A stretch of DNA of 64,000 bases. It comes from Odiellus spinosus (Eukaryota > Arthropoda > Arachnida > Opiliones > Phalangiidae). Below the pieces are notes generated by a model, which was not told where the DNA came from, ran no database searches, and saw nothing but the letters and a program-made list of their open reading frames with translations. Of this stretch, positions 52,001 to 64,000 are shown piece after piece; positions within the stretch are counted from its first letter, which is position 1, and every line of letters begins with the position of its first letter. The stretch is taken from NCBI GenBank assembly GCA_963920705.1, contig OY987225.1, positions 33,643,458 to 33,707,457 on the forward strand, in the 5' to 3' direction. The position numbers and the translations under genes were made by a program.

Positions 52001-55000
52001 GGAAATGTTGGTAAGGCACTAAAGGGTTTAAAGGGATAATGAAGAAAGACAATGAGTTATACTTTGTATAAGATGCCTTATTGTTAAAATAGGCTTAACT
52101 ACAAACAAATATAAAGCTAGAAACCAATTTTGTATAAGTCTCATTTGAAATAACTTGTTGCATTTCAGTCTCCCTTTAAAAAAATTATTCAATATTTTAA
52201 TTAATTTTTAATTTTTTCTTTCAGTTGAAGATGTTTCCGCTCAAGAATTTAGCCATTTATCAGTTTTAAATATGGCTGCTACTTTTGAGGCCAAGTTAAC
52301 ATACTTAAGACGCAAAGAGACCAATTTCTTTCATCCAATTACTCTCTGGGTCGTAGCTGATCTTGAAACTTTGTCGGGTCGAGAAATAGTTTATAACGCC
52401 ATACAATTTTTGGTAAATTTAAAATTTACCAAATCTTGAATGGAAGTTTTAAAATTTTTTATTGATACTTTTAGAAATCATCGAAGGATATTAGACTAGG
52501 AATTATTCATAATCCAGCAGTGATTGATTTAAAACCAAATTCAATAACGATCGCTGTTCAAGCTATCCTCGAGAAACTGGACATCCCAGATTCTCGGCAG
52601 TTGTTATTGAAGATTTTGAAACCAATAAACTCTGATTTGATTATAAATGGGGTGAAAAAAGTTACAGACTTCTTGGCTACCGAATCAGTAAGTTTTTTTA
52701 AATATATACGTGTAGTTTGTAAAGCTTCGTAATATCCATACCTAGAACTAAATCCATTCCCGCCATTGCTAGCGAGCATCACTTAATTTATTATGTGACG
52801 GTATGATAGCTTGGTCTTTCTCAACATGAATACAATTAGTTCTAGGTTATAGATGTAACAATTTAATTAGAAAAATAATGGAGTTTCATTAACAGGAAGT
52901 TGATCCGAATGAATTGGAGCAGTTTATCTCAACATTTTCTACGGATTTCTTAACGTATCATTCATTATTCTCTAAAATCGTCCTTAATTTGGCCCCTACT
53001 GAGCGAGGTGTCGTGGCTAATGGTCGACTCATCGCTCCATTAGCTGAATTAGAATCTTTTGGAGAAGATGATTTTAATTTATTAGAAAAATATTCCTTGA
53101 GCGTATTCGGGGATAAATTGGCCAAAATATTGAGTGATAATTCTGACGAAGCTGAAAGTCAGTTACAGAGTACTCGTTTAATTCTACGAGCTACAGCCGT
53201 TTTGATGTCAAACCAACAATCAAAGAATCGTCACGATATTAAATTCCATTCGGATAAACATAGCGTAATAAGTTTACCAGCTTCAGACCCCAAAGAACCT
53301 GCACACGAGATTTTAGTCATCGTTGACCCGGTTTCGAGAGGAGGTCAAAAAATGTCGGCTCTTCTACTGGTTTTACAACAAGTGGTCAATGCTAACGTGA
53401 AAATATTTTTTAACTGCGTGGAAAAGCATTCAAATATGCCCTTGAAGAGTTTCTATCGATTCGTTTTGGAAGCGGAACCTCAATTTGGAAGCGATGAGGA
53501 TTTGGGACCCGGTCCTTTCGCTAGATTCAGTAATATGCCTACAACGCCATTGTTAACATTAGGTATGGGAGTTCCTGAAAATTGGATGGTCGAATGTGTT
53601 CGAACTCATCACGATTTGGACAACATTCATCTGGAAAAAGTTGAGAGCGGAATCTACGCAGAGTTCGAGTTGGAACATTTACTTTTGGAGGGACACTGTT
53701 TCGAGCAAAGTACCGGGAATCCTCCCAGAGGCTTGCAATTCACTCTAGGAACTGCGAAACAACCAGTTAAAGTTGATACGATTGTTATGGCCAATTTGGT
53801 GAGTTAAGAAAATTATTTATTTTATTCCAGTCCTAGTCAGAGTACAGCTTTTATTTTAAATTTTAAGCAGTTGACAGATAGCAGCCATTTAAAGGTGGTT
53901 AAGCCACGTTTTTTTGCAAAGAAACTTAGATTATACGCTTAATTTATCTAATTTTGTAAGATATAAAGTAAAATCCCCTCCATCCTGGGCAAAACTATGT
54001 TTTAATTATTTAAGCCTTGGCATCTTGAGCAGCCGATGGATGGCAGCCATCTTGAGGTGGTTTAGCCTTTTTACAGAGAAAACTTATATTATAAGAATAA
54101 TTCAAGTTAATCATTCAACTAATTTTGTATAATATTTAATCTTCTAGGGTTATTTCCAACTTAAAGCTAGTCCAGGTGTATGGTTCCTTAGACTACGTCA
54201 AGGAAGATCAGTCGAGATATATGACGTAGCGGGGTAAGAATCCTTTTTACAGACTTATTTAGAATATATATATTTTTTTTTCTGAAATAACTATAACCTT
54301 ATTAACTTCTTTTGAGAATGTTTGTAAATTTTTGAATGCCGCTTTCTTCATCGTGTTATTTTTGGTTTCTTCTATCTTTTTAGTCACGAGAATACTGACA
54401 GTCCCCCAGGTTCCCCCGAAGTCGTAGTGGCTATTACTAACTTCCGTAGTCACGTGATTAAAATAAGGGTAATTTTAACAATAATATTATTGAATGCGCA
54501 TGATTTATTCATTTTTATTCATTAAGTTTTGAATCTTATTTAATTTTAATTTTATCTATTTTTTTTAGGTTAATAAGAAGCCTGGGAAACAAAATGAAGA
54601 GTTACTTTACGACGGTAGCGAATCTAGAGGAGGTATTTGGGATTCCATCACCAGGTAATTATAATTTATTCATTTATCAATTATTTTGGTTAAAGGGAGA
54701 ATGAAGTGAGAGAACCATTTTTTAGTCGATTAATTATCCTTTAAAAACCCTTAAGTTGTAGCTAAGCCTATTTTGATAAAGTTTTAAAGTGGATTTATAA
54801 TTAAATATTAGTTATTTTGCGAGTAGACTTAGTTGGGATCTAAGATGAAATTTAAAACTCATTTTACAGATTTAGCTTCGATAAGGTTAAAGCTATCTAA
54901 TTTAATAACTTGATATTTCAAAAGTAGGCTTAGCTAGAATCAAATAGAAATTTGAAAACCCATAAGCCTAATTTTTGAGTTGGATTTCTATATATTCCAA

Positions 55001-58000
55001 GTTTAATATTGGCAGTTTCAAAAGTGTGCTTATTTGAGATGAAATGGAAGTAGGCTTAACTCGGACCAAATGTTAGTAGGCTTAGCTGGGATCAAATATA
55101 AAGTTGAAAACCTATAAGCCTTATTTAGATTAAAATATATTTCTAGATCTGGGATGAAATCAAATTCGAGGTTGAAAATATGAATCCCAGCTAAGCCTAC
55201 TTTCTAATAAATTAAATTCCCATTACATATATATCACTAACTTTAAAACTTCATTCTCCCTTTAACACCATTTGCTCGTTCCTTGCCTTGGTTTTTTTTT
55301 TTTATCATTAATTTCGTTAACTTCAATCTATATCCCTTTTAATTTAATTTCTTCGTTTCGTTGAGAGTGTTCTTACTTTTTTTGTTTATTGGTGATGGTT
55401 TTGATTCTCTTTTTTCGACCTCTATCCCCTTTCTCTCCCATTTCCAATAACTGATCAGCATCCCTTATCTCGGTGATATTATCGAGGAGTGGATTGTGAT
55501 CTGGAATTTTCTAACAAGGTATCAGGCTTAACGGCGTAACTCCAGTGTCTTCACCGCAAAATTTAATTCGCACTCGTTCTTTATTTAAAATTCTCTAAAG
55601 GGAGAATGAAGCGTGATAGTGATTTATCTATTATCAAGACCTCATTGAAGATAGAAGAGAACGTAGAGAGATAGAATTGGTGTGTTAGTATATAGATATC
55701 AGGCTTTTTCCCCTTATCCCCTTGTCTTTTTAAATTTCTCCATCTAACTAAGCTTGTAGCAAAGTCTCCTATTGAGCGCGAGACGCTACTAATAATAGGT
55801 CTCAAGTTTGGATGCTTAAAACCCATTCTCTGAGTTTTTCAGGTTCATTTGCAGTTGTTAAGTCCTGTTTTCTTTAATTCTTTTATTCCTCAAATTTTTA
55901 TTGCCTTCCCCCGCTGGCTTTCTTCTTCTTTTACGGCCAATCCGCGTCCCTGGTACTTAAAAATTGTTAAGGGGCATCTTTACCCTTGTAAGAGCTTTAC
56001 TCTGTAAGTAAAGGTTTCAAACTAGGCAGGAGACTCGTTAACAACGAGATATCAAACTCTACATTGATCCTTGTTAAGCCTACTTTCTGAAGTATAAGTT
56101 AAAAATTTATTTCTAGCTTGTTATTGATTTGTAAATTTTTACTAGAGGATTAGGGTTATTTAAATGATAAGGAATTGATGGAAAAATTACTCATCATGAA
56201 CGCTGCATTCTCCCTTTAATTAGGAAGCTACGTTATTAGTTTTATTTTTTCTCCCATCAATAACTTTGTGACTTTTTTATCGTTTAATTATTTTATTTAG
56301 TATTTATTTTAATTTTTAGTTTATTATTTTATTTTTTGGCTTAATTTTGTTATAGTGTTTAATTAATTTAATTTTAGTACTTTTACAACAAGCGGCGAAA
56401 AGGATAAGGACGAAGTTGATGATAAAATAAATATATTTTCATTGGCTTCGGGTCATCTTTACGAACGTTTACTTAGGTGTGTACCACATGTTTATTGCGT
56501 AGTTGGTTTTAAGTTTTTAACATACTAGAAGTTAATTTAAATATTAATTTTTATTTTTGAAATAGAATTATGATGCTGAGTGTCGTGAAAAATACAAAAA
56601 CCCCTGTGAAATTTTGGTTTCTTAAAAATTATCTATCACCAACTATTAAGGTAAGTTTTTAGTTTTATTACTTAATTAAAGAAGTTAATCTAGTTGTCAT
56701 TCTAACTGTATTAAAATATTTAATCAAATCAGGTTTTGTTTTAATCCATTTTTTAGTTTGAAGTGAATTTAATCAGTTTGTAGTTGATTTAATCAGTTTG
56801 TAGTTGATTTAATCAGTTTGTAGTTGATTTAATCAGTTTGTAGTTGATTTAATCAGTTTGTAGCTGATTTATTCAGTTTGTAGCTGATTTATTCAGTTTG
56901 TAGCTGATTTAATTCAGTTTGTAGCTGATTTAATTATTTTGTAGCAGATTTAATTATTTTGTAGCTGATTTAATCAGTTTGTAGCTGATTTAATCAGTTT
57001 GTAGCTGATTTAATCAGTTTGTAGCTGATTTAATCAGTTTGTAGCTGATTTAATCAGTTTGTAGCTGATTTAATCAGTTTGTAGCTGATTTAATCAGTTT
57101 GTAGCTGATTTAATCAGTTTGTAGCTGATTTAATCAGTTTGTAGCTGATTTAATCAGTTTGTAGCTGATTTAATCAGTTTGTAGCTGATTTAATCAGTTT
57201 GTAGCTGATTTAATCAGTTTGTAGCTGATTTAATCAGTTTGTAGCTGATTTAATCAGTTTGTAGCTGATTTAATCAGTTTGTAGCTGATTTAATCAGTTT
57301 GTAGCTGATTTAATCAGTTTGTAGCTGATTTAATCAGTTTGTAGCTGATTTAATCAGTTTGTAGCTGATTTAATCAGTTTGTAGTTGATTTAATCAGTTT
57401 GTAGTTGATTTAATCAGTTTTAAATTGGTTTAATCAGTTTTAAATGGAAGTTAAACAAATTTAATTCAATTTAATTTGTCTTAATTTTATCAATTTTATC
57501 ACATTTGCTCATTTGTAGGACTTTCTACCATTTATGGCAAAAGAATACGGTTTTGAATACGAACTAGTCCAATACAAATGGCCTCGCTGGCTCAATCAAC
57601 AGACTGAGAAACAGCGAATCATTTGGGGCTACAAGATTCTATTCTTGGATGTGCTTTTCCCTCTGGATGTCAAGAAATTTATCTTTGTTGATGCGGATCA
57701 AGTTGTCCGAGCTGATATGAAAGATTTGAGGGATTTAGACCTGGGTGGAGCGCCTTATGGCTACACCCCTTTTTGCGAGAGTCGAACCGACATGGACGGA
57801 TATCGTTTTTGGAAATCCGGATACTGGGCCAGTCATTTAGCTCATCGAAAATATCACATCAGGTAAAGTTGAAATTACTCTGATATTTTAACATTTCGCA
57901 GAATCACCTCTTTTTATTTATTTTTTATCATTTTAGCGCCTTGTACGTAGTAGATTTGAAAAAATTTCGTCGTATAGCGGCTGGCGATCGGTTAAGAGGA

Positions 58001-58860
58001 CAATATCAAGGTTTAAGTCAAGATCCCAACAGTCTATCGAATTTGGATCAAGATTTGCCCAATAATATGATTCATCAAGTTAATATTAAATCTTTACCCC
58101 AAGAATGGTTATGGTGCGAAACTTGGTGCGATGATGCCTCAAAGAAAAACGCCAAAACAATAGATTTGGTAATTATTTTTTTATTATTTTAATTTTATCA
58201 ATTTTTACTTAAAATCATTTTTAAATATTTAGTTAATTTTAATTTTATTTGGATTAATTTTAATTTATTAGTTAAGTTTTAATCTATTAGTTTAGTTTAA
58301 TTTTGATTTATTAGTTCACTTTAATTTTAATTTATTAGTTTACTTTAATTTTAATTTATTAGTTTACTTTAAATTTAATTTATTAGTTTACTTTAATTTT
58401 AATTTATTAGTTTATTTTAATTTTAATTTAGTATAAAAAGTTAACTTAATTTTTAATATTAGAGGAAATTAAAAGTTTAATTTTAACTTTATTAATTTTT
58501 ATTAAATTTAATTTATATTTATTTTAAATTTATTTAAGTTTATTATTAACTAGTTTATTTTATTTAAATTGCAGTGTAATAATCCTAAAACAAAAGAATC
58601 GAAACTACAAGCCGCTATGAGAATAATTCCCGAATGGAAAGGTTACGACGATGAAATTAAAAACCTATATGAAAAATACGAAAAGCGTAAAATCGAAGAT
58701 ATTAAAAATGAAACTGATAAAGCTGCCGATGTAATAGAAGGTAAGTCGTTTATTTTAAATTGAATCAATGTATAAGAAGCTCTAAAATCAAAAATTAACT
58801 TTTCTTTTTTTAATTATAATTATTATTTTAGACGAATCTAAGAGGCATCAGGAATTATGA
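49069..58860 (+). CDS. Uggt: UDP-glucose:glycoprotein glucosyltransferase
   Basis: UGGT is the soluble ER folding sensor that re-glucosylates misfolded N-glycoproteins for calnexin/calreticulin. Exons: 49069-49089, 49300-49448, 49513-49729, 49793-50083, 50146-50242, 50496-50764, 50876-51526, 51593-52010, 52225-52412, 52475-52687, 52896-53798, 54148-54233, 54384-54468, 54569-54654, 56378-56476, 56566-56650, 57519-57862, 57937-58168, 58575-58740 and 58832-58860. They give about 1,542 residues, or 1,534 if translation starts at the in-frame ATG at 49303. A signal peptide precedes [12 protein letters not shown]. Thioredoxin-like regions include [20 protein letters not shown]. The GT24 catalytic domain starts at [23 protein letters not shown], with the DxD motif FVDADQ (about 1344) and LDQDLPNN (about 1438). 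It ends HQEL, a KDEL-type retrieval variant. Introns 5 and 14 host TTAA MITEs. Confidence 0.95.
50270..50460. mobile_element. TTAA-type MITE, family A, 5'-truncated copy
   Basis: The right end AATTCATTCTCCCT precedes TTAA (50461-50464). The interior has AACAACAAGATATCATC and CCATGGATCCTTGTTAAGCC, as in the copies at 21539 and 55599. No left terminus is visible, and the start given is approximate. It lies in a UGGT intron. Confidence 0.6.
54694..55261. mobile_element. TTAA-type MITE, family A, complete copy
   Basis: AGGGAGAATGAAG follows TTAA (54690-54693) and ACTTCATTCTCCCT precedes TTAA (55262-55265). The interior has at least six AAGCCTA/TAGGCTTA motifs in both orientations, with GCTGGGATCAAAT-type blocks. 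At 568 bp it occupies a third of UGGT intron 14 and has no coding capacity. Confidence 0.75.
55599..56215. mobile_element. TTAA-type MITE, family A, second copy in the same intron
   Basis: AGGGAGAATGAAG at the left follows CTAA (a one-base-eroded TTAA). GCATTCTCCCT at the right precedes TTAA (56216-56219). The interior contains AACAACGAGATATCAAACTC and GATCCTTGTTAAGCCTAC. It lies some 340 bp downstream of the copy at 54694. Confidence 0.7.
56773..57440. repeat. 20-bp tandem repeat, about 33 units
   Basis: Unit GTAGCTGATTTAATCAGTTT repeats head to tail in a UGGT intron. The centre (about 56980-57380) is perfectly homogeneous and both edges carry GTAGTTGATT or other variants, the usual pattern of an array homogenised from the middle. 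Each unit contains the palindrome-like CTGATTTAATCAG. Confidence 0.95.
58255..58440. repeat. TTAATTTTAATTTATTAGTTTACT tandem repeat
   Basis: Seven or eight imperfect 24-base AT-rich units in the penultimate stretch of UGGT introns. There is no coding meaning. Confidence 0.75.
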
Positions 58861-61339
58861 TAGAAAATTGAATTTAATATTAGTGTTTTTTACTGAAATT
58901 GAAATCACATACGGCACCCCATCACCGTTTCAATCTGCTTTATGTAAAGCGTTAAATAACAATCGGGTTGTTTTAAAAAAAAAAAAACTTTATATAAAAA
59001 AAGAACATTCTCCGAAACAATTTCCCTCCTTCGTAAACATTCAAACAATTAAAAATACAACAATAATTTTTTTATTGTACCTGCAAATTTGTTTTAAATC
59101 CACAACGAGAAAAAAAACTTGTGGATCAAATTAAAATAATATTTTTGTTTTTAAAACATTTTATATAAATTTCTATGAAGGTCACGGTTTTATTTCAGCG
59201 AAAAAACTACCGTTTTTCAACTAAAGGTAATATGTAAAATATTTTCATAATTTATTACTTTTTGCAAGAAAAAAAACACCTGTTTTTCATACAAGTAAGT
59301 TGAAGTATCAGCTGATTTTATTATATTATACCATAATATAGTATCTCTTAGGCTTTACTCGTCTTAACATACTACGTTTTGCTTTTAAAATTTCCACCTG
59401 TAGTATTTTCCCCCCATAAATTCCCCCTATTTTCCACCTCCTTTTGAAGCCTCCCATGCTCCCATCAGTATCTCGAAAGCCACCGACCCAAAGAGTACCG
59501 TTTTCCACTCTGTACACTTTAAAACTATCAATTTGTTAATTATAACTTAATGTCGGCTTGAATTTAAATTAATATAATATAAGTAACAGTTTCTACTTTC
59601 AAATAGATTGTTTATTCGACGTCAAATTGCGTTAATAAGTTTAAAACTGATATAAATCCTATGTAAGCGAAAGGGTGCATTTTGGATAGACCAAGGCTTA
59701 GGAAACAGGCGGTTACCTTTGAACCCGATTCTCCGGCGTGTGACTGTGTAGGTTATAAAATGTGTTTAGGCCTGTGGATTAATTTTAACAACGTTTAATC
59801 TATCACGATTAGTATTAAATACTGGATTTAATATTTGGAACATTTTCATTCATTTGTGGACGGAATCGTATGATGAAGTGGAGTAATAAACATCGAGGAA
59901 GTATCAGCAGTTCTGATGAAGGGTGAATATTCAAAATTTATCTTAATATATGGTTATTATAATTAGGTATTCATGGTTTTGAAAAATTTTAAATCCCGAA
60001 TTTTTCTTAAGATTATATTTTAAGTAGGTCAAATTTAAGCGAAGCGTTTGTTTAAGAAATAAATTTACGCTTTTGTTGCGAGACGCTTAGGCCTAAAACC
60101 CTAAGGGCAGTGGGTGGTAGGTCTATTTTTTTCTTCGTGGGGTAAATAGGCCAATTTTTTTTTTACGTAATATTTTTCTTTTGTGGAAAAGAATTGGGGG
60201 TATTCGGAAATCATTTTCTTTCGATATTTTTTTTATTCGGTCTCGCGTGACTGACCCGATCATAAAAAAAATCACAAGTTTTCATTCATGCGGTTTAAAT
60301 TGAAATTTTTCGATCAAATCATCCAAAAAAATCTTTATCCCTATTTCTTTTCTGCTTGAAAAGACTTATTTCCTCGTTTGACGAGAAAAAAAGCGTTTGT
60401 CATTAACATAACTATCCATCTATAAATCAATTAGTTTCGAATTTAAAATTTTTACTACAAAAAGGGAAATTTTGATAGGGTTAAACATTCTTAGCTAATT
60501 AATTTGAAATTTCGCTTCGTCAATTAGGACCAATTTCCGGAAATATATTTATGATAATTATATATAAAAAAAGCTACGAGAAGTTGATAAATTAACATAA
60601 TTAGGGTAGCTTTGACTGTATTAAAAGCAGTAGGTAAATGCACTACGTATTTAGCACTACCAAAGGCTATAATAGGTGTGAAGATTCTACGGAATCAATA
60701 ATAATGATTGTAATTCCGACAATTTTTACCGCTTCAATTTAAATCTCAAATTAACTTCATTATCTGTTACAAAATTCCGGAAATATTTAAACTAGATAAA
60801 AACGGTCAAAGTAGTGTTAAATTTTTATCTTAATGAAATCTTTTCCTTTTAGTTAATTACATTTTTTTTTTTTTTTATTTAAAAATTTATTATATCCGTT
60901 AAAAAATTCTTAGGGGCAAAATTCATGTGTTAATTTAGATAAAATAAATACATTAACCCTGCTGAATTTAATAACGACTTCCTGTATAGATTCAGATTAA
61001 AACTTGGTTCAGATAAACCTAAAGATATATAAATATAATAATAATTTTGTCCCATATTCGAAGTCGTAAAAAAATCGTAAAATTTGCTTTCAATTCGAAG
61101 CTTTTCAATGTTCTTATAATTAGGCTTAGCTATGGGGTTTAATATGATATTATGAATAATAACAATAATACAATAACTGTTTTAATTAACCTTAATTAAG
61201 AATCCACGTTCTCTTTTAATTAACTATAAACAATCGAATTTAAATTGTTCGCGATAGTGAAATCGTCGCCATTTTAAAAAGGACTTAATTGCCATATAAA
61301 AACCGGTTTTTCTATTGAAATTAGATCCATTTTAAGGTT
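58861..61339. other. UGGT 3' UTR and spacer, no convincing gene
   Basis: The first few hundred bases should be UGGT 3' UTR. On the minus strand, 59517-59326 is open for 63 codons (ending KRYYIMV), with AATAAA just after the stop; this could be a terminal exon, but no family is recognisable. A GCTTTGACTGTA fragment of TTAA family B lies near 60610. Nothing else is supported. Confidence 0.4.
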
Positions 61340-61344
61340 GTTAA

Positions 61345-61700
61345 TGACGTATAGTTCTGTATCGAATAAAATTAAAGGGCTAGTAACACATATTACAGTT
61401 TAAAATTTAGTAAAATGGCGGGAAAAATTCGGTAAGATTCTAAAAGCAAAGTAAAATACATTTAAAGTCCCTATCTGCAATAGCGGCTAGAGTGACGTCA
61501 TAACATTGACGTATATCCATTTCTCTGTACTGAATACAATTAAAGGGCTAGTAACACATATTCCGGTTTAAAATGGAGTAAAGTGGTGGGAAAAATTCGC
61601 TATGATTCGTAAAGCAGACAAAGTAAAATACATTTAAAGGCCCTGTCTGTTCTAGTGGCTAGAGTGACGTCATAACATTGTCGTATATCCATTTCTCTAA
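61345..61700. repeat. Two-unit tandem duplication, period about 168 bp
   Basis: Two units each contain TTAAAGGGCTAGTAACACAT, GTGGGAAAAATTCG (or GCGGGAAAAATTCG), CATTTAAAGGCCCTGTCTG or TTAAAGTCCCTATCTGC, AGTGACGTCATAACATTG and ATATCCATTTCTCTG. The CCCTATCTGC block links them to TTAA family B ends. Units differ at roughly one site in ten. Confidence 0.8.
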
Positions 61701-63614
61701 ATTTTTGCGTGGTTTATTTCTAAGGAAAGTATTTAGCCTATATTTTAGTGGACTCCTTTGTGATTAAAATATGGACTAAATCGTGACACTATTCCTTTAA
61801 ACGAGATGAACCTTGATAATAGACCTTTAAATGTATATTATTATTATTATTATAGAATTACTCGTTAGTTAAAATATAAATACTAAGGTAACAAAGGTGG
61901 GGTCGGTTTTTAGTAAAAAAAAAAAAAAATAGTCTAGAAACTAAACGCGTGGCTGAGCAACGGAATTAACGGTTCGCTAGGTTCCAGAATGCCTAATTAG
62001 ATATATTTTTAATGTTTTTTATATAGTGTTATAGTTTAAAAGGTGGCGAATATTGCGATCTACGTATTGGGTTACTGTTTAACTTGTCATTACGGCTTAA
62101 AGCCCGATACTCCCTAAATTTTATTAGTAATTGTATATAGCCCGAGAGGGCGTATTTATATTAACCTCGCTGTCAACTTAAGATAGGGGTGTATTCGTCT
62201 GTTTCGTACGAAATATAACGGGACCCTGAAACCCGTAGAACGCCAACATCCACGTTTATTCGACAGATGTTTTCTATAACCATGTGGCGGGATATAATGA
62301 CTAAAGATAATTTAAATTTAAGGCGTTTCTCGTTGCTCAAAGGATGTTTTAATATTTGAATTAGGGTTAAAATTACCGCTATAATGTATATTGTATATCG
62401 TATGATTGTAATTAGGCTTAGCGTAGTTTTTAAAAACTATGAACCGGGTATGATTGCCAGTGGGTTTTAAAAATTGTGCTTGGTTTTCCAGAGAGTTTTC
62501 CTCTAAGAATTATGATGGCTTAAGGTTAAGTCGGTTTGATATTGGTCAACAGCTTAATTCCAGATACTTTCGAGATATCCAACATGAAGATTTCTTCATT
62601 TATTAAGTCCTCCATTCAAATAAAACATCAGTTGGGCTGATTTATGTTCAGGTCAAAGGGTAATCTGATCACGAAAACACTTGGGAAAATGATAGATTCA
62701 GTGAAATGGTCCTTTATTGAAATATGATTTTTCTGAAATGTCCATCATGAAGATTCAATTTTATTCTTAAAGTCAGGCTGTCACCTTTTTTCGAATGCAT
62801 AATTTCTAGATTAAGTACTTTTATGAAAAAAGCTGCGCGAAAGCTACATTATCATGGGTGCGAGAATCAACTGTAGACTCTGTACAACAGCGAAATCACG
62901 TGACCATGTTAGTGATGACGTAATATTGGCGGGAATTATTTTAAAAATTTCGAAAATGTCGATTATAAAATATGTATTTTTACTGTTATTATAATTTTGT
63001 TCTATGACATATGTATATATATTTCGAATCGTTTTTTAACGATCTTTTCGAAAATTCTACTCAATTTCCATTTGGAGTTGATGACGGCTTCACTTTAATT
63101 ATAAAATACGGTTATAAAACCCAAATTTCCGGGAAAATATTTGGGATCAATTACCCTTATTATTATTCAATAATAAACTATGTTTTGACAAATTTTAGAC
63201 ATTTTTGACTGATAGAGAAAGCGGGGAAGTCCATTTAAAGTTTCAAATTTGACCCAAATTGCTTGGAGATAAAATAGAAAAGGGAAATTTAAATTGAGAT
63301 TAGGAAAAGGACCAATTTGTATAATAATCATGTTGATGGTAAAAATCAATGAAAAGGAAGGCGAATATTTTAGTAGGCCACCCACCCGAATCGCAATTAC
63401 CTATCTTATTTTGAAATTCAAGAAATACCGGTATAAGTATGGATGGGCATATTTTACAATAGCTATCATAGTAACGAATGAATAAAGACTCTTTAGATCT
63501 GGGAAGAAAAAGTTGGTGATCCTCTAACATCTGCGCAGCCACAAATCTAGGTCTTCTTTAACTTTTATAGACCGTATAAAAAAATATCACTATCCTCCCA
63601 CGCAATTGTTTAGT
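61701..63614. other. AT-rich interval, nothing recognised
   Basis: Several short open frames exist on both strands (for example 63300-63542), but none shows conserved motifs, splice structure or a protein family I know. A short TATTATTATTATTATTA run lies near 61840. I annotate no gene here. Confidence 0.4.
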
Positions 63615-63618
63615 TTAA

Positions 63619-63932
63619 AGGGATAATGAAGAGTAACCTTTCATATTTTTTATTCGAATATGAAAGTTTTTAGTGGGGTTCAATACCGTAAAATAATAAA
63701 AGTTACCCTGAAAATAGGCTTAGCTGGATTCGTGGAGATTCTGCATTCTCCATATAAGAGCCATCGATCAATGTCATTGGTAGATAGTCCTTATATGGGG
63801 AGTTCAGGATCTCCGTGAATCCAGCTAAGCCTATTTTCAGGGTAAGTTTTATTTCTTGTTTAATATTTGTTTATCAATTTTTTACTGGTGGATTTGGACT
63901 ATTTAAACTTGTTGTTAGGTTGCATTCTCCCT
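63619..63932. mobile_element. TTAA-type MITE, family A, short copy with inner hairpin
   Basis: AGGGATAATGAAG follows TTAA (63615-63618) and TTGCATTCTCCCT precedes TTAA (63933-63936). The interior folds on itself: ACCCTGAAAATAGGCTTAGC at about 63703 pairs with its complement ending near 63843, over roughly 55 bp with a loop near 63765. At 314 bp this is the most compact copy. Confidence 0.75.
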
Positions 63933-64000
63933 TTAAAACATTATTGAAACTCGACACTATGATTAAAAATAATAAACAAAGTTACGACAATTTGAGAGCG

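Overview
The window looks like an AT-rich arthropod genome, most likely an insect. It holds intron-rich genes with GT-AG introns, many only 50-90 bp long, a chitin-binding R&R cuticle-protein gene, and dense intronic MITEs. I cannot name the species. Seven protein-coding genes can be assembled exon by exon; two of them (SERP1/RAMP4 and the cuticle protein) have exons too short to appear as long open frames.

Layout. 1-7303 (+): axonemal coiled-coil protein CCDC39 (16 exons), with a near-perfect RFX X-box upstream. 7650-8135 (-): SERP1/RAMP4, tail-to-tail with CCDC39. 9014-15348 (+): cohesin subunit SA/STAG (16 exons), sharing a divergent upstream region with SERP1 that contains an E2F-type site. 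15746-17620: a broken P-element/THAP-type transposon with a recognisable 8-bp target duplication. 17647-19248: a second TIR element with a nested palindrome. 19249-30427: about 11 kb without a recognisable coding gene, probably intergenic plus a long 5' intron of the next gene. 30482-35531 (+): long-chain acyl-CoA synthetase of the ACSL3/4 type (8 coding exons). 38750-43777 (+): an RGG- and tyrosine-rich, probably disordered protein whose family I do not recognise; one intron holds a 30-bp minisatellite. 47147-48189 (-): R&R cuticular protein. 49069-58860 (+): UDP-glucose:glycoprotein glucosyltransferase (about 20 exons) ending in the KDEL-like HQEL. 58861-64000: no convincing gene, but MITEs and a tandem duplication.

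The genes do not form a pathway. SERP1 (translocon stabilisation) and UGGT (ER folding sensor) both belong to ER quality control, and each has an ACGT-core element upstream that could respond to ER stress (inference). The remaining genes are ordinary housekeeping, ciliary or cuticle genes.

The most interesting non-genic signals are two dispersed repeat families with TTAA flanks, a short motif (CTAAGCCTA or its complement) recurring in introns of at least four genes, nested TIR elements in CCDC39, a 44-bp near-perfect hairpin flanked by 7-bp direct repeats, and the internally deleted P-like element. I found no CRISPR array, no rRNA or tRNA I could support, and no convincing new multi-gene system.
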